Shown: positions 18,102-28,197 of the stretch, one piece after another
Numbering within the stretch: position 1 is the first letter of the stretch
How the letters are laid out: every line of letters begins with the position of its first letter
DNA from: an uncultured Muribaculaceae bacterium
GTDB lineage: Bacteria > Bacteroidota > Bacteroidia > Bacteroidales > Muribaculaceae
NCBI GenBank assembly: GCA_947628305.1
Contig: CANQZG010000019.1
Span: 1 to 64,000, forward strand
Direction: 5' to 3'
DNA length: 64,000 bases
Position numbers and translations under genes: made by a program
The notes under the pieces: model-generated
What the model saw: the letters and a program-made list of their open reading frames with translations, nothing else
The model's database searches: none
Told to the model about the DNA's origin: nothing

Positions 18102-18476
18102 ATGTTAAAAATCGAAGTTATCGGCAACATCGGAAACGATGCCGAAATCAAAAACATCAACGGCAATGAATGTGTGTCGTTCAACGTCGCAAGTTCCGAG
18201 AAGCGCAACGGCACGGAATACACCACATGGGTGTCCGTCCTGATGAACGGCAACGGGGGCAACCTTACGCAGTATCTTAAAAAGGGCGCGAAAGTGTTTG
18301 TCCGTGGCAACCTTTCGGTCAAGCAATATCAGGGCAACAACGGGCAATGGAACGTCGGCATCAACGTGTCGGCAAGTGAAGTGCAGCTTTGTGGGCTGAA
18401 AAGCGAGAACACCGCCCCGGCGGGCAACAATGACCCATTCGGCGGTCAGCCCGGCGGATATAATCCCACGTTTTGA
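18102..18476 (+). CDS. ssb: Single-stranded DNA-binding protein
   Basis: MLKIEVIGNIGNDAEIKNINGNECVSFNVASSEKRNGTEYTTWVSVLMNG...LKKGAKVFVRGNLSV. Confidence 0.93.
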   Translation: MLKIEVIGNIGNDAEIKNINGNECVSFNVASSEKRNGTEYTTWVSVLMNGNGGNLTQYLKKGAKVFVRGNLSVKQYQGNNGQWNVGINVSASEVQLCGLKSENTAPAGNNDPFGGQPGGYNPTF

Positions 18477-18991
18477 TGCGCACGAAATATGACATCATCG
18501 TGGGCATCGACCCCGACGTTGACAAAAGCGGGTATGCCGTTTTGAAGTGCAATGAACGCAAGGTGTCAACCCTTGATGCGTTGGGCTTCTTTCAACTTCA
18601 AGCATATTTGACCGCCCTTGCCGACCGCGCCCGCAACCTTGACGTGTCTTTGGTTGTCGTTGTCGAAGCGTCTTGGATGATTCAAGCAAATTGGCACGTC
18701 AATCAGTATGACCGCCGCAATCGTGCCGCCGCAAAGGGTTACGATGTCGGGCGCAATCATCAGGTCGGCAAACTGATTGTCGAGATGTGCAAGGTGAACG
18801 GCATCCCCGTTGTCGAACACATCCCCTTGCGCAAGTGTTGGGCGGGCAAAGACCGCAAGATTACACACGAAGAATTGACGCAGTTTTGCCCGGTTGACAA
18901 GACCCGCACAAATCAGGAAATGCGCGATGCCGCGTTGCTTGCGTGGTGTTATGCTGATTTCCCCATCCGTGTGAATCCCCGCAAGGGTTGA
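18473..18991 (+). CDS. RuvC-like Holliday-junction resolvase / RNase H-fold nuclease
   Basis: DIIVGIDPDVDKSGYAVL...VVVVEASWM...MRDAALLAWCY. Confidence 0.75.
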   Translation: MMRTKYDIIVGIDPDVDKSGYAVLKCNERKVSTLDALGFFQLQAYLTALADRARNLDVSLVVVVEASWMIQANWHVNQYDRRNRAAAKGYDVGRNHQVGKLIVEMCKVNGIPVVEHIPLRKCWAGKDRKITHEELTQFCPVDKTRTNQEMRDAALLAWCYADFPIRVNPRKG

Positions 18992-19023
18992 ATAACTTTT
19001 TTACTTTTTTTTTTCGATAAAGC

Positions 19024-19042
19024 GTGTTTCATAGTGATACAC
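19024..19042. promoter_or_regulatory. Recurrent palindromic motif copy 3
   Basis: gtgtttcatagtgatacac, followed by TATTTTTG at 19047..19054. Confidence 0.75.
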
Positions 19043-19085
19043 GCTTTATTTTTGCACCCAAATTCACCAATCAAAATCGCAAAAT

Positions 19086-19640
19086 ATGAAACCGATTGAT
19101 TTTCCGCAGTCCACAAAGGTATTGCAGAAGCCGGAAGATATGTTCGACGCGGATTGCAAGCCGTTACCCGTTTGGAGCGACGGCAAACAATGCGTGTCGT
19201 GTTGGCGACCGACTTTCAAAGAACGTGTCCGCATCTTGTTCATGGGCAAGGTGTGGTTGGGCGTAAATGCCGGATATTCGCAACCGCCCGTTTACCTGAC
19301 CGGGGAAACGCCCTTTGTTATGCCCCCGTTTTTCGCCCGTGTGCGCCTTTGGCTTGAAGATGGGTGGGATAATATCAAAGAAGCCGCAAAAGCCGTCAGG
19401 AGTGCCGCAAAAGAGCGCGGCAAGCGCATTCATTTCGTGTGTGGATTCCTGATTTCCCTTGTTGTCGGATTTTTCTTGCCGATTCTTGGCTTGTTTGCCG
19501 GAAGTGTCGCCGGAGCAATCAAGGAATGGTGGGATTCCAAAGGTCACGGCGCGGTCGAACTGATAGACTTTGTGTTTACTTGTTTCGGAGCGGTCGCCGC
19601 CCTGATTCCGTCTTTCATTCTTCATTCAATCGTGTGGTGA
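19086..19640 (+). CDS. Membrane-associated hypothetical phage protein
   Basis: 184-aa ORF with two hydrophobic segments. Confidence 0.55.
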   Translation: MKPIDFPQSTKVLQKPEDMFDADCKPLPVWSDGKQCVSCWRPTFKERVRILFMGKVWLGVNAGYSQPPVYLTGETPFVMPPFFARVRLWLEDGWDNIKEAAKAVRSAAKERGKRIHFVCGFLISLVVGFFLPILGLFAGSVAGAIKEWWDSKGHGAVELIDFVFTCFGAVAALIPSFILHSIVW

Positions 19641-20194
19641 TGGCAAAGACAAGCAAAGCAAGAATCACCGACCTTGTGGGTGACAACCTCAATTTCAACA
19701 AGGGAACGCAGTATGGCGACCACCTGATGGATGAATCCTTGCGTCAATTCGGGTTGGGTCGTTCAATCCTTATCGACAAGAACAACCGAATCATCGCCGG
19801 AAACAAGACCACCGAAAAGGCGGGCGAATTGGGTTTTGAAGATGTCCTTGTCGTTGAAACCGACGGCAAAACCCTTGTCGCCGTGAAGCGCACCGACATT
19901 GACTTGGATTCAAAAGCCGGACGCGAACTTGCCCTTGCCGACAATGCGACCGCCAAAGCAAACCTTGAATGGGATGAAGAAGCGATTGCAAAGGCATCCG
20001 AAACATTCGGCATTGTTCCGACCGATTGGGGCGTGAACATCGAGGGGTTTGCCGATGATGAAGAACCCGAAGAAGAACCGACCAAAAAGGAGATTTCCAC
20101 CCGCCTGATTGTCGAGTGCAAGGACGTAACCAAATTGTCAATGCTTTTTTCCGAACTGCAAGACCGAGGCTTTGAAGTTGAGTTGAAAGAGTAA
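19640..20194 (+). CDS. ParB-like nuclease domain protein
   Basis: QFGLGRSILIDKNNRIIAGNKTTEKAGELGFEDVLVVETDG...ELALADNATAK; start revised from 19439. Confidence 0.75.
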   Translation: MAKTSKARITDLVGDNLNFNKGTQYGDHLMDESLRQFGLGRSILIDKNNRIIAGNKTTEKAGELGFEDVLVVETDGKTLVAVKRTDIDLDSKAGRELALADNATAKANLEWDEEAIAKASETFGIVPTDWGVNIEGFADDEEPEEEPTKKEISTRLIVECKDVTKLSMLFSELQDRGFEVELKE

Positions 20195-20234
20195 TGAAAG
20201 TAATTTTTTCAGGCTAAAAAAGAGATAACCGCAA

Positions 20235-20744
20235 ATGGCAAAGTACAATAAAAAGATGGTTGAAAGGATTGTCGGGCTTATCAAGTCGGACACTTACACC
20301 ATTGCCGAAATTTGCCGTCAAGTCGGAATCAACCAAAAGACTTTTCACGAATGGATTAACACCCACGAAGAATTTGCCCTTGCGGTCGAGGAAGCACGGG
20401 CGGAACTGATGCAGTCAATGGCGATGGTTGCCAAGAAGTCCTTGCGGCGCAAGTTAGAGGGTTACGACGTGACGGAAACACGCACCGTCACCGTGCCAAG
20501 TAGCAAACTTGACAAAGAGGGAAACCCGTTGCCGAAAATTAAGGAACAAATCACCACAAAGAAGCACATCGCCGCCGACACGACCGCAATTATTTTCACC
20601 CTGACCAACGGCGACCCCGACCATTGGCGCAACCGTCAATCAACCGAAGTGACGGGCAAGGACGGGCAAGACCTATTCGCCAAAAAGACCGATGAAGAAT
20701 TGGCGGCGATGATTCAGGACTTGCAACGCAAATTGGATTCCTGA
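20235..20744 (+). CDS. Terminase small subunit-like
   Basis: HTH TIAEICRQVGINQKTFHEWI, directly upstream of the large terminase. Confidence 0.75.
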   Translation: MAKYNKKMVERIVGLIKSDTYTIAEICRQVGINQKTFHEWINTHEEFALAVEEARAELMQSMAMVAKKSLRRKLEGYDVTETRTVTVPSSKLDKEGNPLPKIKEQITTKKHIAADTTAIIFTLTNGDPDHWRNRQSTEVTGKDGQDLFAKKTDEELAAMIQDLQRKLDS

Positions 20745-22210
20745 TGAAGCGGGCGGACATGGTGCAATATATCAAAGCAATGCAAGAACGACTTGTGCGT
20801 GAAAGTCGTTCCGATTTGTTGCGTTTCACCCTTTCCACCATGCCGACCTTTCGCCCGGCAGACTTTCACCGCCGTTATTATTCGGTGCTGACTGACTTTG
20901 CGCACGGCGACATCAAGAAACTTATGGTCTTTATGCCCCCGCAACACGGCAAGTCCGAGGGTTCAACCCGACGTTTGCCGTCTTTCCTTTTGGGGTTGTG
21001 TCCTGACAACCGATTGGCGATTGTGTCCTACAATGCGCCGAAAGCCCGCAAATTCAACCGCGAAATCCAACGCATCATTGATTCCCCGGAGTATCAAGCC
21101 ATTTTCCCCGACACTTGTTTGAATGCTTCTAATGTCACGACCATTGCCGGGTCGTGGTTACGCAATGCCGATGAATGCGAAATTGTCGGGCATCGCGGGG
21201 GCTTCAAGACCGTTGGTGTCGGCGGTGCTTTGACGGGTGAACCCGTTGACATCCTGATTATGGATGATATTTACAAGGACGCGAAAACGGCATGGTCACC
21301 GATTGTCCGGGAATCCGTGTCGGATTGGTATGATACCGTTGCCGAAACCCGACTTCACAACGATTCCCAACAACTGATTGTCTTTACCCGGTGGCATGAA
21401 GATGATTTGGCGGGCAAGTTATTGAGGGAACAAGGGGTTTATGACCCCGTGGAAAACCCCAACGGATGGGTCGTTGTCGTGTATCAGGCAATAAAAGAGG
21501 GCGCACCGACCGAATATGACCCACGGCAAGAGGGTGAAGCCCTTTGGGAAGAACGGCATTCGCGTGAAAAGTTGCTTGCCACACGCAAGCGCAATCCGCA
21601 AGTGTTCGATTCCCTTTATCAGCAAAACCCGCAACCCCGCGAGGGTCTTATGTACGAAAACGGGTTTGTCGAATATGAGATTCGCCCGGCGACACAATAT
21701 TGCATCCGCAAGGCTTATGTTGACGTGGCGGACACGGGCAAGGACTATTTGTGCGGCATCATCTATGATGAAACCGAACACGGCAATTATCTTGTCGATG
21801 TGCTTTACACCACCCGCCCGGTCGAGTACACCGAACCCGCCCTTGCCAAGATGCTGACCAAACACGGCGTTGGCGAATGTGTCATTGAAGCGAACAACGG
21901 CGGTCGCCTTTTCAAGAACAATGTTGAAAAGCAATGCCGATTGTTGGGCAATGCCAAAACCCGCTTCATGGCATTTCACCAAACCGAAAACAAGGACATC
22001 CGCATTTATGAACATTCGGCGATGGTGCAGAACCTCACATTCATGCCGATGGGGTGGAAACGCCTTTTCCCTGAATTTGCGAAAGCGATATGCGGTTACT
22101 TGAAAGCCGGGCAAAATGAACACGACGATGCGCCCGACGCATTGACGGGAACAATCGAGAAAAGAAGAAAACGCGCACGAAACGGGGTTGCATCCCTTTT
22201 TGGGCGTTAA
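20744..22210 (+). CDS. Terminase large subunit
   Basis: MVFMPPQHGKSEGSTRRLPSFLLG (Walker A-like); DILIMDDIYKDAKTA; C-terminal AYVDVADTGKDYLCGIIYDE nuclease. Confidence 0.92.
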   Translation: MKRADMVQYIKAMQERLVRESRSDLLRFTLSTMPTFRPADFHRRYYSVLTDFAHGDIKKLMVFMPPQHGKSEGSTRRLPSFLLGLCPDNRLAIVSYNAPKARKFNREIQRIIDSPEYQAIFPDTCLNASNVTTIAGSWLRNADECEIVGHRGGFKTVGVGGALTGEPVDILIMDDIYKDAKTAWSPIVRESVSDWYDTVAETRLHNDSQQLIVFTRWHEDDLAGKLLREQGVYDPVENPNGWVVVVYQAIKEGAPTEYDPRQEGEALWEERHSREKLLATRKRNPQVFDSLYQQNPQPREGLMYENGFVEYEIRPATQYCIRKAYVDVADTGKDYLCGIIYDETEHGNYLVDVLYTTRPVEYTEPALAKMLTKHGVGECVIEANNGGRLFKNNVEKQCRLLGNAKTRFMAFHQTENKDIRIYEHSAMVQNLTFMPMGWKRLFPEFAKAICGYLKAGQNEHDDAPDALTGTIEKRRKRARNGVASLFGR

Positions 22211-22211
22211 T

Positions 22212-22230
22212 GTGTATCACTATAAAACAC
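22212..22230. promoter_or_regulatory. Recurrent palindromic motif copy 4
   Basis: gtgtatcactataaaacac, identical to the copy at 32250. Confidence 0.75.
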
Positions 22231-22241
22231 CAAGTGAACAA

Positions 22242-23711
22242 ATGAAGTTAAAAGACATCATCCAATCGGAGAACCCGACCGACCAAATCAGCCTTTTGCA
22301 GTCGGGGCGCAATCATCCCATCCCGGATGCCGAACAAGCAAAAAAGGCACTTGACCCGAAGTTGCACGACATCAACGACCCCATCAAGCGCAAGGACAAG
22401 CAAGTGCGCGTCGATGCTGATGCGGAAAGCGATTCGGCAAAGAAAGTCATCGACAGCAACGGGGAAGCGGTCGCAACGCGCACGGAAAAGGTCGCCCGCA
22501 TCGCCGTGGCAATTCAAAAACTTATCATTTCCCGCGCCGTGTCGTTTGTGTTCGGCAACCCCGTGGAATATAACGCCACGCCGACCAACGAACAAGAACA
22601 AGCCGTTCTTTACGCCGTCAAGCGCATCTTGAAAGACGTTAAGACCAATTCGTTGAACCGCAAGATTGCCCGCGCGATTTTCGGCTTCAAGGAATGTGCC
22701 GAATATTGGTATCCCGTACCAAAGGAACACGGCAAATATGGGTTCAAAAGCAAGTTCAAGTTGCGTTGCGCCATATTGTCGCCCGCCTTTGGTGATACGC
22801 TTTACCCTTATTTCGATGATTCCGGCGACATGGTGGCGTTTTCCCGTTCTTATAGTCACAAGGACAACAAGGGCGTTTCAACAAGTTACTTTGAAACATT
22901 CACCGATGAAGAACATTGGCTTTGGCGCACTAACGGCGGCGGTGTAGGTGCGCAGCTTGTCGAGGGCTACCCCAAGCCCGTTGCAATCGGCAAAATCCCC
23001 GTTATTTACGGGTATCAAGAAAAGTTTGAAACCGAAGATGTGGACAAGTTGATTGACCGCTTGGAAACCCTTTTGTCGAACTTTGCCGACACCAACGATT
23101 ATCACGCAAGCCCCAAAATCTTTTGCACCGGGCAAATCAACGGATGGGCGAAAAAGGGCGAATCCGGCGCGGTTATCGAGGGCGAACCGGGCGCAACGAT
23201 GCAATATGTGTCATGGGCGAATGCCCCCGAAGCGGTCAAGTTGGAAATCGAAACCCTTATGCGCCTGATATACACCATCACGCAGACCCCCGACATTTCC
23301 TTTGATGCCGTCAAGGGTCTTGGCGCGATTTCCGGGCTTGCCCTGAAACTTCTTTTCATGGACGCACACTTGAAAGTGCAAGACAAGATGGAAATTTTCG
23401 ATGATTTCCTACAACGCCGCGCAAATGTGCTTCTTGCCTATGTCGCACAATTCAACACGCAGCTTGCCACCGCTTGCGATGAACTTGAAGTCGAACCCGA
23501 AGTGACCCCGTACATCCTGACAAGCGAAATTGATGATTTGAACTATTGGTTAACCGCCAATGGTGGCAAACCCGTGATTTCGCAAGAAGAATCGGTTGAA
23601 AAGGCGGGGTTGTCCGGCGATGCGAAAATGACCATGCAGAAAATCAACGAGCAGACCACCCGCGAAAATTCATTCATGGTCGGAGAACCCCAACTTGAAA
23701 TTGATGCTTAA
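22242..23711 (+). CDS. Portal protein (SPP1 gp6-like)
   Basis: Position after terminase; LITQTPDISFDAVKGLGAISGLALKLLFMDAHLKVQDKMEIF-type region. Confidence 0.8.
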   Translation: MKLKDIIQSENPTDQISLLQSGRNHPIPDAEQAKKALDPKLHDINDPIKRKDKQVRVDADAESDSAKKVIDSNGEAVATRTEKVARIAVAIQKLIISRAVSFVFGNPVEYNATPTNEQEQAVLYAVKRILKDVKTNSLNRKIARAIFGFKECAEYWYPVPKEHGKYGFKSKFKLRCAILSPAFGDTLYPYFDDSGDMVAFSRSYSHKDNKGVSTSYFETFTDEEHWLWRTNGGGVGAQLVEGYPKPVAIGKIPVIYGYQEKFETEDVDKLIDRLETLLSNFADTNDYHASPKIFCTGQINGWAKKGESGAVIEGEPGATMQYVSWANAPEAVKLEIETLMRLIYTITQTPDISFDAVKGLGAISGLALKLLFMDAHLKVQDKMEIFDDFLQRRANVLLAYVAQFNTQLATACDELEVEPEVTPYILTSEIDDLNYWLTANGGKPVISQEESVEKAGLSGDAKMTMQKINEQTTRENSFMVGEPQLEIDA

Positions 23712-23724
23712 AACCGAATCGACA

Positions 23725-24018
23725 ATGAAAAGGCTTTTCACAATCCTTGCCGTCGCCCTGATGCTTCTTGTGGCATCATGCGGCGATGGCAACACCGTTT
23801 CCGGCTATGTTGTCGGCAAGCGGCACACCCCACAAAGGTATTACACCACCCGTGACCCGGCAACGCAGACATCGCGCATTCGCACAATCCCCGAAATGTG
23901 GATGCTTTATGTTGCGGATTCAACCGCCGTGCGCACCGTACACGTTGACAAACCCACCTTTGATTCGGCGGTCAGGGGTGAAAAAATCCGCTTGCGCTAT
24001 GGCAAAGAAAGCGACTAA
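23725..24018 (+). CDS. Small lipoprotein
   Basis: MKRLFTILAVALMLLVASCGDG lipobox. Confidence 0.6.
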   Translation: MKRLFTILAVALMLLVASCGDGNTVSGYVVGKRHTPQRYYTTRDPATQTSRIRTIPEMWMLYVADSTAVRTVHVDKPTFDSAVRGEKIRLRYGKESD

Positions 24019-24181
24019 ATCCACCGCGCCCCGTCCTGAATACACTTGCAAGGATTGTGCGCATTCCGAGAATTGGCACAACATCGGGGCGGATGGGCAA
24101 CCCATCTTTTGTGACTGCAAGTTCCAAAAGTGGTGCAAGTTCCTGAAACACGATTATTGCGAACACTTCACAAAGCGTTGA
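23999..24181 (+). CDS. Small Cys-rich protein
   Basis: CKDCAHSENWHNIGADGQPIFCDCKFQKWCKFLKHDYCEHF. Confidence 0.6.
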   Translation: MAKKATKSTAPRPEYTCKDCAHSENWHNIGADGQPIFCDCKFQKWCKFLKHDYCEHFTKR

Positions 24182-24187
24182 TTCCTG

Positions 24188-27100
24188 ATGGCAAAGAAGC
24201 GACAAAAGACAACCCGGTTTTCGATTCAGGGTTTCGACCTGAACCATTATCGCGCCACCGAGCAATATGCGGCGGCGGTGCAAGCCTTGTTTGACCGTGC
24301 GACCCTTGCGATTGCACAATCAGTATCACAGCGCAAAATAGACCCCGACAAGCCTTTTTCTTTCGATGATTACCCCGAAGTAAAAGCCGAATTGCAAAAG
24401 GTTGTCGGGCGGCTTGCGTCGCAGCTTAAAACCACGATTGAAACCGGGTCGAAGAATCAATGGTTGTTTGCTTGCGACAAGAACGATGGATTCATTGATT
24501 CTATCATGGACACGTCGAAGTTGTCAAAGGCGCGGTTGAAGAAGATGCAAGACCGTAATTTGGACGCTTTAAGCACCTTTCAGGCACGAAAGGTTGCGGG
24601 CATGGACTTGTCGCAACGTGTGTGGCGATATGTCGGGCAATACCGCGACCAATTAGAAACCGCCCTTGATGTCGGATTGGGCGAGGGTCGAAGCGCACAA
24701 CAACTTGCCCGCGATGTTAAACAAAACTTGCGTGACCCTGACCGCCTTTTTCGCCGCGTGCAAAGCGGGCGAGTTGATAAGGATGGAAACCCGATTTTGG
24801 TATTGTCAAAGGCGGCACGGGCATTTCATCCGGGGCGTGGCGTTTATCGGTCGAGTGTGAAGAACGCCCAACGCCTGACACGTTCCGAAATCAATATGGC
24901 TTACCGGGAAAGCGATTTTTTGCGGTGGCAACAACTTGATTTCGTTGTCGGCTTTGAGATTCACCGAAGCAACCACAAGCCCCTTTGCAAATGCAAGATG
25001 TGTGACCGCTTGCAAGGGCGTTATCCCAAGACGTTCAAGTTCAAAGGGTGGCATCCGCAATGTATGTGTTACGCCGTGCCAATCCTGATGGAAGAAGAAA
25101 CCTTTGATGAAAACGAATTGGGCGACCTCAAAGCAGCTTTGCGCGGCACGGAGTACAAGAAGAAGCAATCGCGCAATCTTGTTACCGATGTGCCGGACGG
25201 ATTCAAAGAGTGGGTCGCCGAAAACATGGAAGCGTCGGCGGGTTGGGCATCGACCCCCTATTTCATCAAGGACAATTTCGTTGATGGCGACTTGTCAAAG
25301 GGATTGAAGATTGCCTTGCCCACGGTTGAGCCTGATGCGCCGGATGTTCCCGAAATCCCCTTATTTGAAGCCAAAACACCGCAAGAAGCGGTCGATTATA
25401 TTCTTGCAAACATCGCCGAATCATGTTCTTTGGAAATTAAGCCAAAGGATTTGCCGTTGGTAAACGCAATCATCAATCAGGTTAACCAACGAATGCAAGC
25501 GTTTGGATTACCTAAATTCAATAACTTTGGCAAACCCCGGAATCCCAAAGCGGAAGCATCATGGATGGGGCATGATAATTCGTTCAATGTGAATTTGCCG
25601 CGTCTTTCAGGAAAGGCCGTTTGGAACAATGCACAAAAATGGGCGAAAAAAGGCATCAAGTGGACGCATTTTGTCAATGAAGATGATGTGGTAAGACAAA
25701 CGATTGACCACGAAATCGGGCATTGCCTGATGAGCAAATTTGGCTTTTCCGGCGAAGTTATGGACGCATTCGCCCGCGCGGGAAAAACACGGAATGGCAT
25801 TGTCGAAATTAACGACATCTTAGGTTACTATGCTTCAACGAATGAAGAAGAATATTTCGCCGAAGCATTTGCAATGTTCATGGGCGCAGACCGCGACAAG
25901 ATGGGAGAAGTGACCGCAGAAATGATGAAAAAATTTGTTGATAAGGTCAAAGCAAAAATCGGTCGTGACCCATTCGCAGTTCCCGGCAAAGAAGCCCCAA
26001 AACCCGACCCCGTGCAAGCGCAGCTTGACGCACTGATGCCGTCGATTGAATCCGCCCGCAAGATTGCCAACGAATGGGGGCTTGAACTTCGATTGAAAGG
26101 ACTTGACGCGGCGGTGGCGGCAAGGGATGTCAAGGACATCAACAAGTTCATTTCCCTTATTACGTCCGATGGTACGAAGTACACCACCGAATTGTCGGCA
26201 TTCTTCAAGGATGCCGCGCAACTGATTAAGGACATCAACACCGCCGGGGTTGGTGTCTTGCCTGATGTCGTTGCCGAACTTACGCAGTACATGACCAATC
26301 TTTCAGCGAACAAGAAAGATTGGGTGGACGGTGCTTCATTCTATCAATCCGAACTTGAAAAGGCAAAGGAGAAGTTGCGGCAATATAAGGCATCGCCGGA
26401 AGCCCGGTTGACTGATTACCAAAAAAGGGTCGTGGCACAAGTCCGTGAATCAATCAAGACCGCCGATGAATGGTGGATAAAAACAACCACATTGCGGAAT
26501 TTGCTTGATTCATTCCTTGCCGATATTGACAATTTCACGCTATTTGACAAGATGCAAGATGAAATGTGTCGCTTGGATGGTCGTGTTTATGCCGCAGACA
26601 AAAAGGTTGACAAGTTTATTGCCGATGCCGATGCCCTGATGAAAACAGCAAGGGGTTTCAGTATTGATGATTCCGAACTTTCAAAGTATGTGTTTTATTT
26701 GAGAGGACGCGACCGGGCTTATTCTTGGGGTGCTTTCAAAAAGGACATCAACAAGGCTTTTGATGACCTTAAAGCAAAGGTTGATGAAGCCCAAAAGAAA
26801 AAGTTGGAGGAAGAAGCGGCAAGACCTAAACTTGACACCGTTGTTGACGACATCAAGACGTGGAAAGTTGATTATCTTGAAGTCAAGGAACACGCCAAGC
26901 AACCGACGGTTGATGAAATTGTGGAAAGAGTGAGCGGCGGCGATAAAACCGCCGGGTCTTGTTCATCGTTGGCATTCACCTTTGCCGCCAACCATGCCGG
27001 GCTTGATGTGCTTGATTTCCGCGATGGTGAAAGCCGACGTTATTTCGCCCGCACGGGTAACATCGTGACGATTTGTGAAAAAATGGGCGGCGTGAATAAA

Positions 27101-27427
27101 TATGACGTTTCCGGCGTTGAAATTATGAAAACAACGACCATCGGAAAAATGTATTATCTCGCTATTGGTCAACACGCGGCGATTGTCCGACAAGTTGCAA
27201 AAGGGAAATTTGAATATCTTGAATTGCAATCGGCATACTCAAACGGTTGGAAACCCTTGAATGCGACTATATTTGGAAAACGATTTGGTGCAAGGGGGCG
27301 TTGTTATTCCGCCCAACTGATAGATATTGACCTTTTCAAAGGCGATTCAAGTTTCAAAACACTTATGGGCTATATCAATACATCCAAAGACAACCAAAAG
27401 AAAGGTGCATCAGGTACGATTAAATAA
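24188..27427 (+). CDS. MuF/SPP1 gp7-like minor head protein with HExxH and papain-like C-terminal regions (MuF-toxin candidate)
   Basis: SARAFHPGRGVYRSSVKNAQRLTRSEINMAYRESD...CKCKMCDRLQGRYPKTF; DHEIGHCLMSKFG...EEYFAEAFAMFMGA; AGSCSSLAFTFAANHAGLDV...YLAIGQHAAIVR. Confidence 0.8.
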   Translation: MAKKRQKTTRFSIQGFDLNHYRATEQYAAAVQALFDRATLAIAQSVSQRKIDPDKPFSFDDYPEVKAELQKVVGRLASQLKTTIETGSKNQWLFACDKNDGFIDSIMDTSKLSKARLKKMQDRNLDALSTFQARKVAGMDLSQRVWRYVGQYRDQLETALDVGLGEGRSAQQLARDVKQNLRDPDRLFRRVQSGRVDKDGNPILVLSKAARAFHPGRGVYRSSVKNAQRLTRSEINMAYRESDFLRWQQLDFVVGFEIHRSNHKPLCKCKMCDRLQGRYPKTFKFKGWHPQCMCYAVPILMEEETFDENELGDLKAALRGTEYKKKQSRNLVTDVPDGFKEWVAENMEASAGWASTPYFIKDNFVDGDLSKGLKIALPTVEPDAPDVPEIPLFEAKTPQEAVDYILANIAESCSLEIKPKDLPLVNAIINQVNQRMQAFGLPKFNNFGKPRNPKAEASWMGHDNSFNVNLPRLSGKAVWNNAQKWAKKGIKWTHFVNEDDVVRQTIDHEIGHCLMSKFGFSGEVMDAFARAGKTRNGIVEINDILGYYASTNEEEYFAEAFAMFMGADRDKMGEVTAEMMKKFVDKVKAKIGRDPFAVPGKEAPKPDPVQAQLDALMPSIESARKIANEWGLELRLKGLDAAVAARDVKDINKFISLITSDGTKYTTELSAFFKDAAQLIKDINTAGVGVLPDVVAELTQYMTNLSANKKDWVDGASFYQSELEKAKEKLRQYKASPEARLTDYQKRVVAQVRESIKTADEWWIKTTTLRNLLDSFLADIDNFTLFDKMQDEMCRLDGRVYAADKKVDKFIADADALMKTARGFSIDDSELSKYVFYLRGRDRAYSWGAFKKDINKAFDDLKAKVDEAQKKKLEEEAARPKLDTVVDDIKTWKVDYLEVKEHAKQPTVDEIVERVSGGDKTAGSCSSLAFTFAANHAGLDVLDFRDGESRRYFARTGNIVTICEKMGGVNKYDVSGVEIMKTTTIGKMYYLAIGQHAAIVRQVAKGKFEYLELQSAYSNGWKPLNATIFGKRFGARGRCYSAQLIDIDLFKGDSSFKTLMGYINTSKDNQKKGASGTIK

Positions 27428-27457
27428 CCTGATGCACCCTTGCAAGGTGTTGAAATA

Positions 27458-27682
27458 TCATTGGCGGTCTTTGAAGAAGTCAACCCAATATGGGTTTTCT
27501 TTGTCAAAGATTGCCTTTTGTTTTTGTGTCAGTTCGTGGGGGTAATCCCGAAACATATTAAAGATTTGTTTCTTGTCAAAGGTGAATAGCCATTCACCTA
27601 TGTTTTCGGGGTTATCCACCCACCAAATCACATCGGATTCATTGTTCTTTCGGAACTTGATTTTTGGGTGGTTATCTTTCAT
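27458..27682 (-). CDS. Immunity-like small protein
   Basis: MKDNHPKIKFRKNNESDVIWWVDNPENIGEWLFTFDKKQIFNMFRDYPHELTQKQKAIFDKENPYWVDFF; convergent with the MuF gene. Confidence 0.55.
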   Translation of the reverse strand: MKDNHPKIKFRKNNESDVIWWVDNPENIGEWLFTFDKKQIFNMFRDYPHELTQKQKAIFDKENPYWVDFFKDRQ

Positions 27683-27894
27683 TTTGTTTGCTTCTTTCGT
27701 TCTATGTTGCCCCGATAGATGGCGCAACGGTTGTTTTTATAAGGTCGGTCAGGTGCAAGCCCATAATTCCACAATGTCGGCAACGACACACCCAATTCAT
27801 CCGGCGTGAAGCGGTCGAAGATGGCGGCGACTGACCCGAAATAATAGTGCCTATCATCGCCCAAGCAGACGTGAACAACTGATTCATTCTTCAT
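27679..27894 (-). CDS. Small hypothetical protein
   Basis: MKNESVVHVCLGDDRHYYFGSVAAIFDRFTPDELGVSLPTLWNYGL; overlaps 27682 start. Confidence 0.55.
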   Translation of the reverse strand: MKNESVVHVCLGDDRHYYFGSVAAIFDRFTPDELGVSLPTLWNYGLAPDRPYKNNRCAIYRGNIERKKQTK

Positions 27895-27939
27895 CGTGTC
27901 TTGATTATAGTGTGCAAAGATACAACCTTTTGTCGGATT

Positions 27940-28197
27940 TCAAGCACCGGGGAATGACGCTTCAAGGACAACGGAGAAAAACAAGGTTAATTCTTTGTCA
28001 CACTTGATGGGTTTGGCTAAATTCCATTTGCTTGGCATGATATATGTATCTTTGCGAAATAAACGGATTCCGTCGGTATCAAGTTCATCAACCTTGCCGG
28101 GGTTTTCCTTGATATATTCGGACGTGACGGCAACGACTTGTTCGCACATTTCACGGCGGATGCTTGCGACCCTTGAAAGATATTCTTCTTTGGTCAT
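27940..28197 (-). CDS. Small hypothetical protein
   Basis: 85-aa ORF in the leftward island. Confidence 0.5.
   Translation of the reverse strand: MTKEEYLSRVASIRREMCEQVVAVTSEYIKENPGKVDELDTDGIRLFRKDTYIMPSKWNLAKPIKCDKELTLFFSVVLEASFPGA

Noticed and set aside
27898-27925. gattatagtgtgc as a tenth motif copy
   Set aside because: One half is too degenerate to count, although its position upstream of a leftward gene is suggestive.
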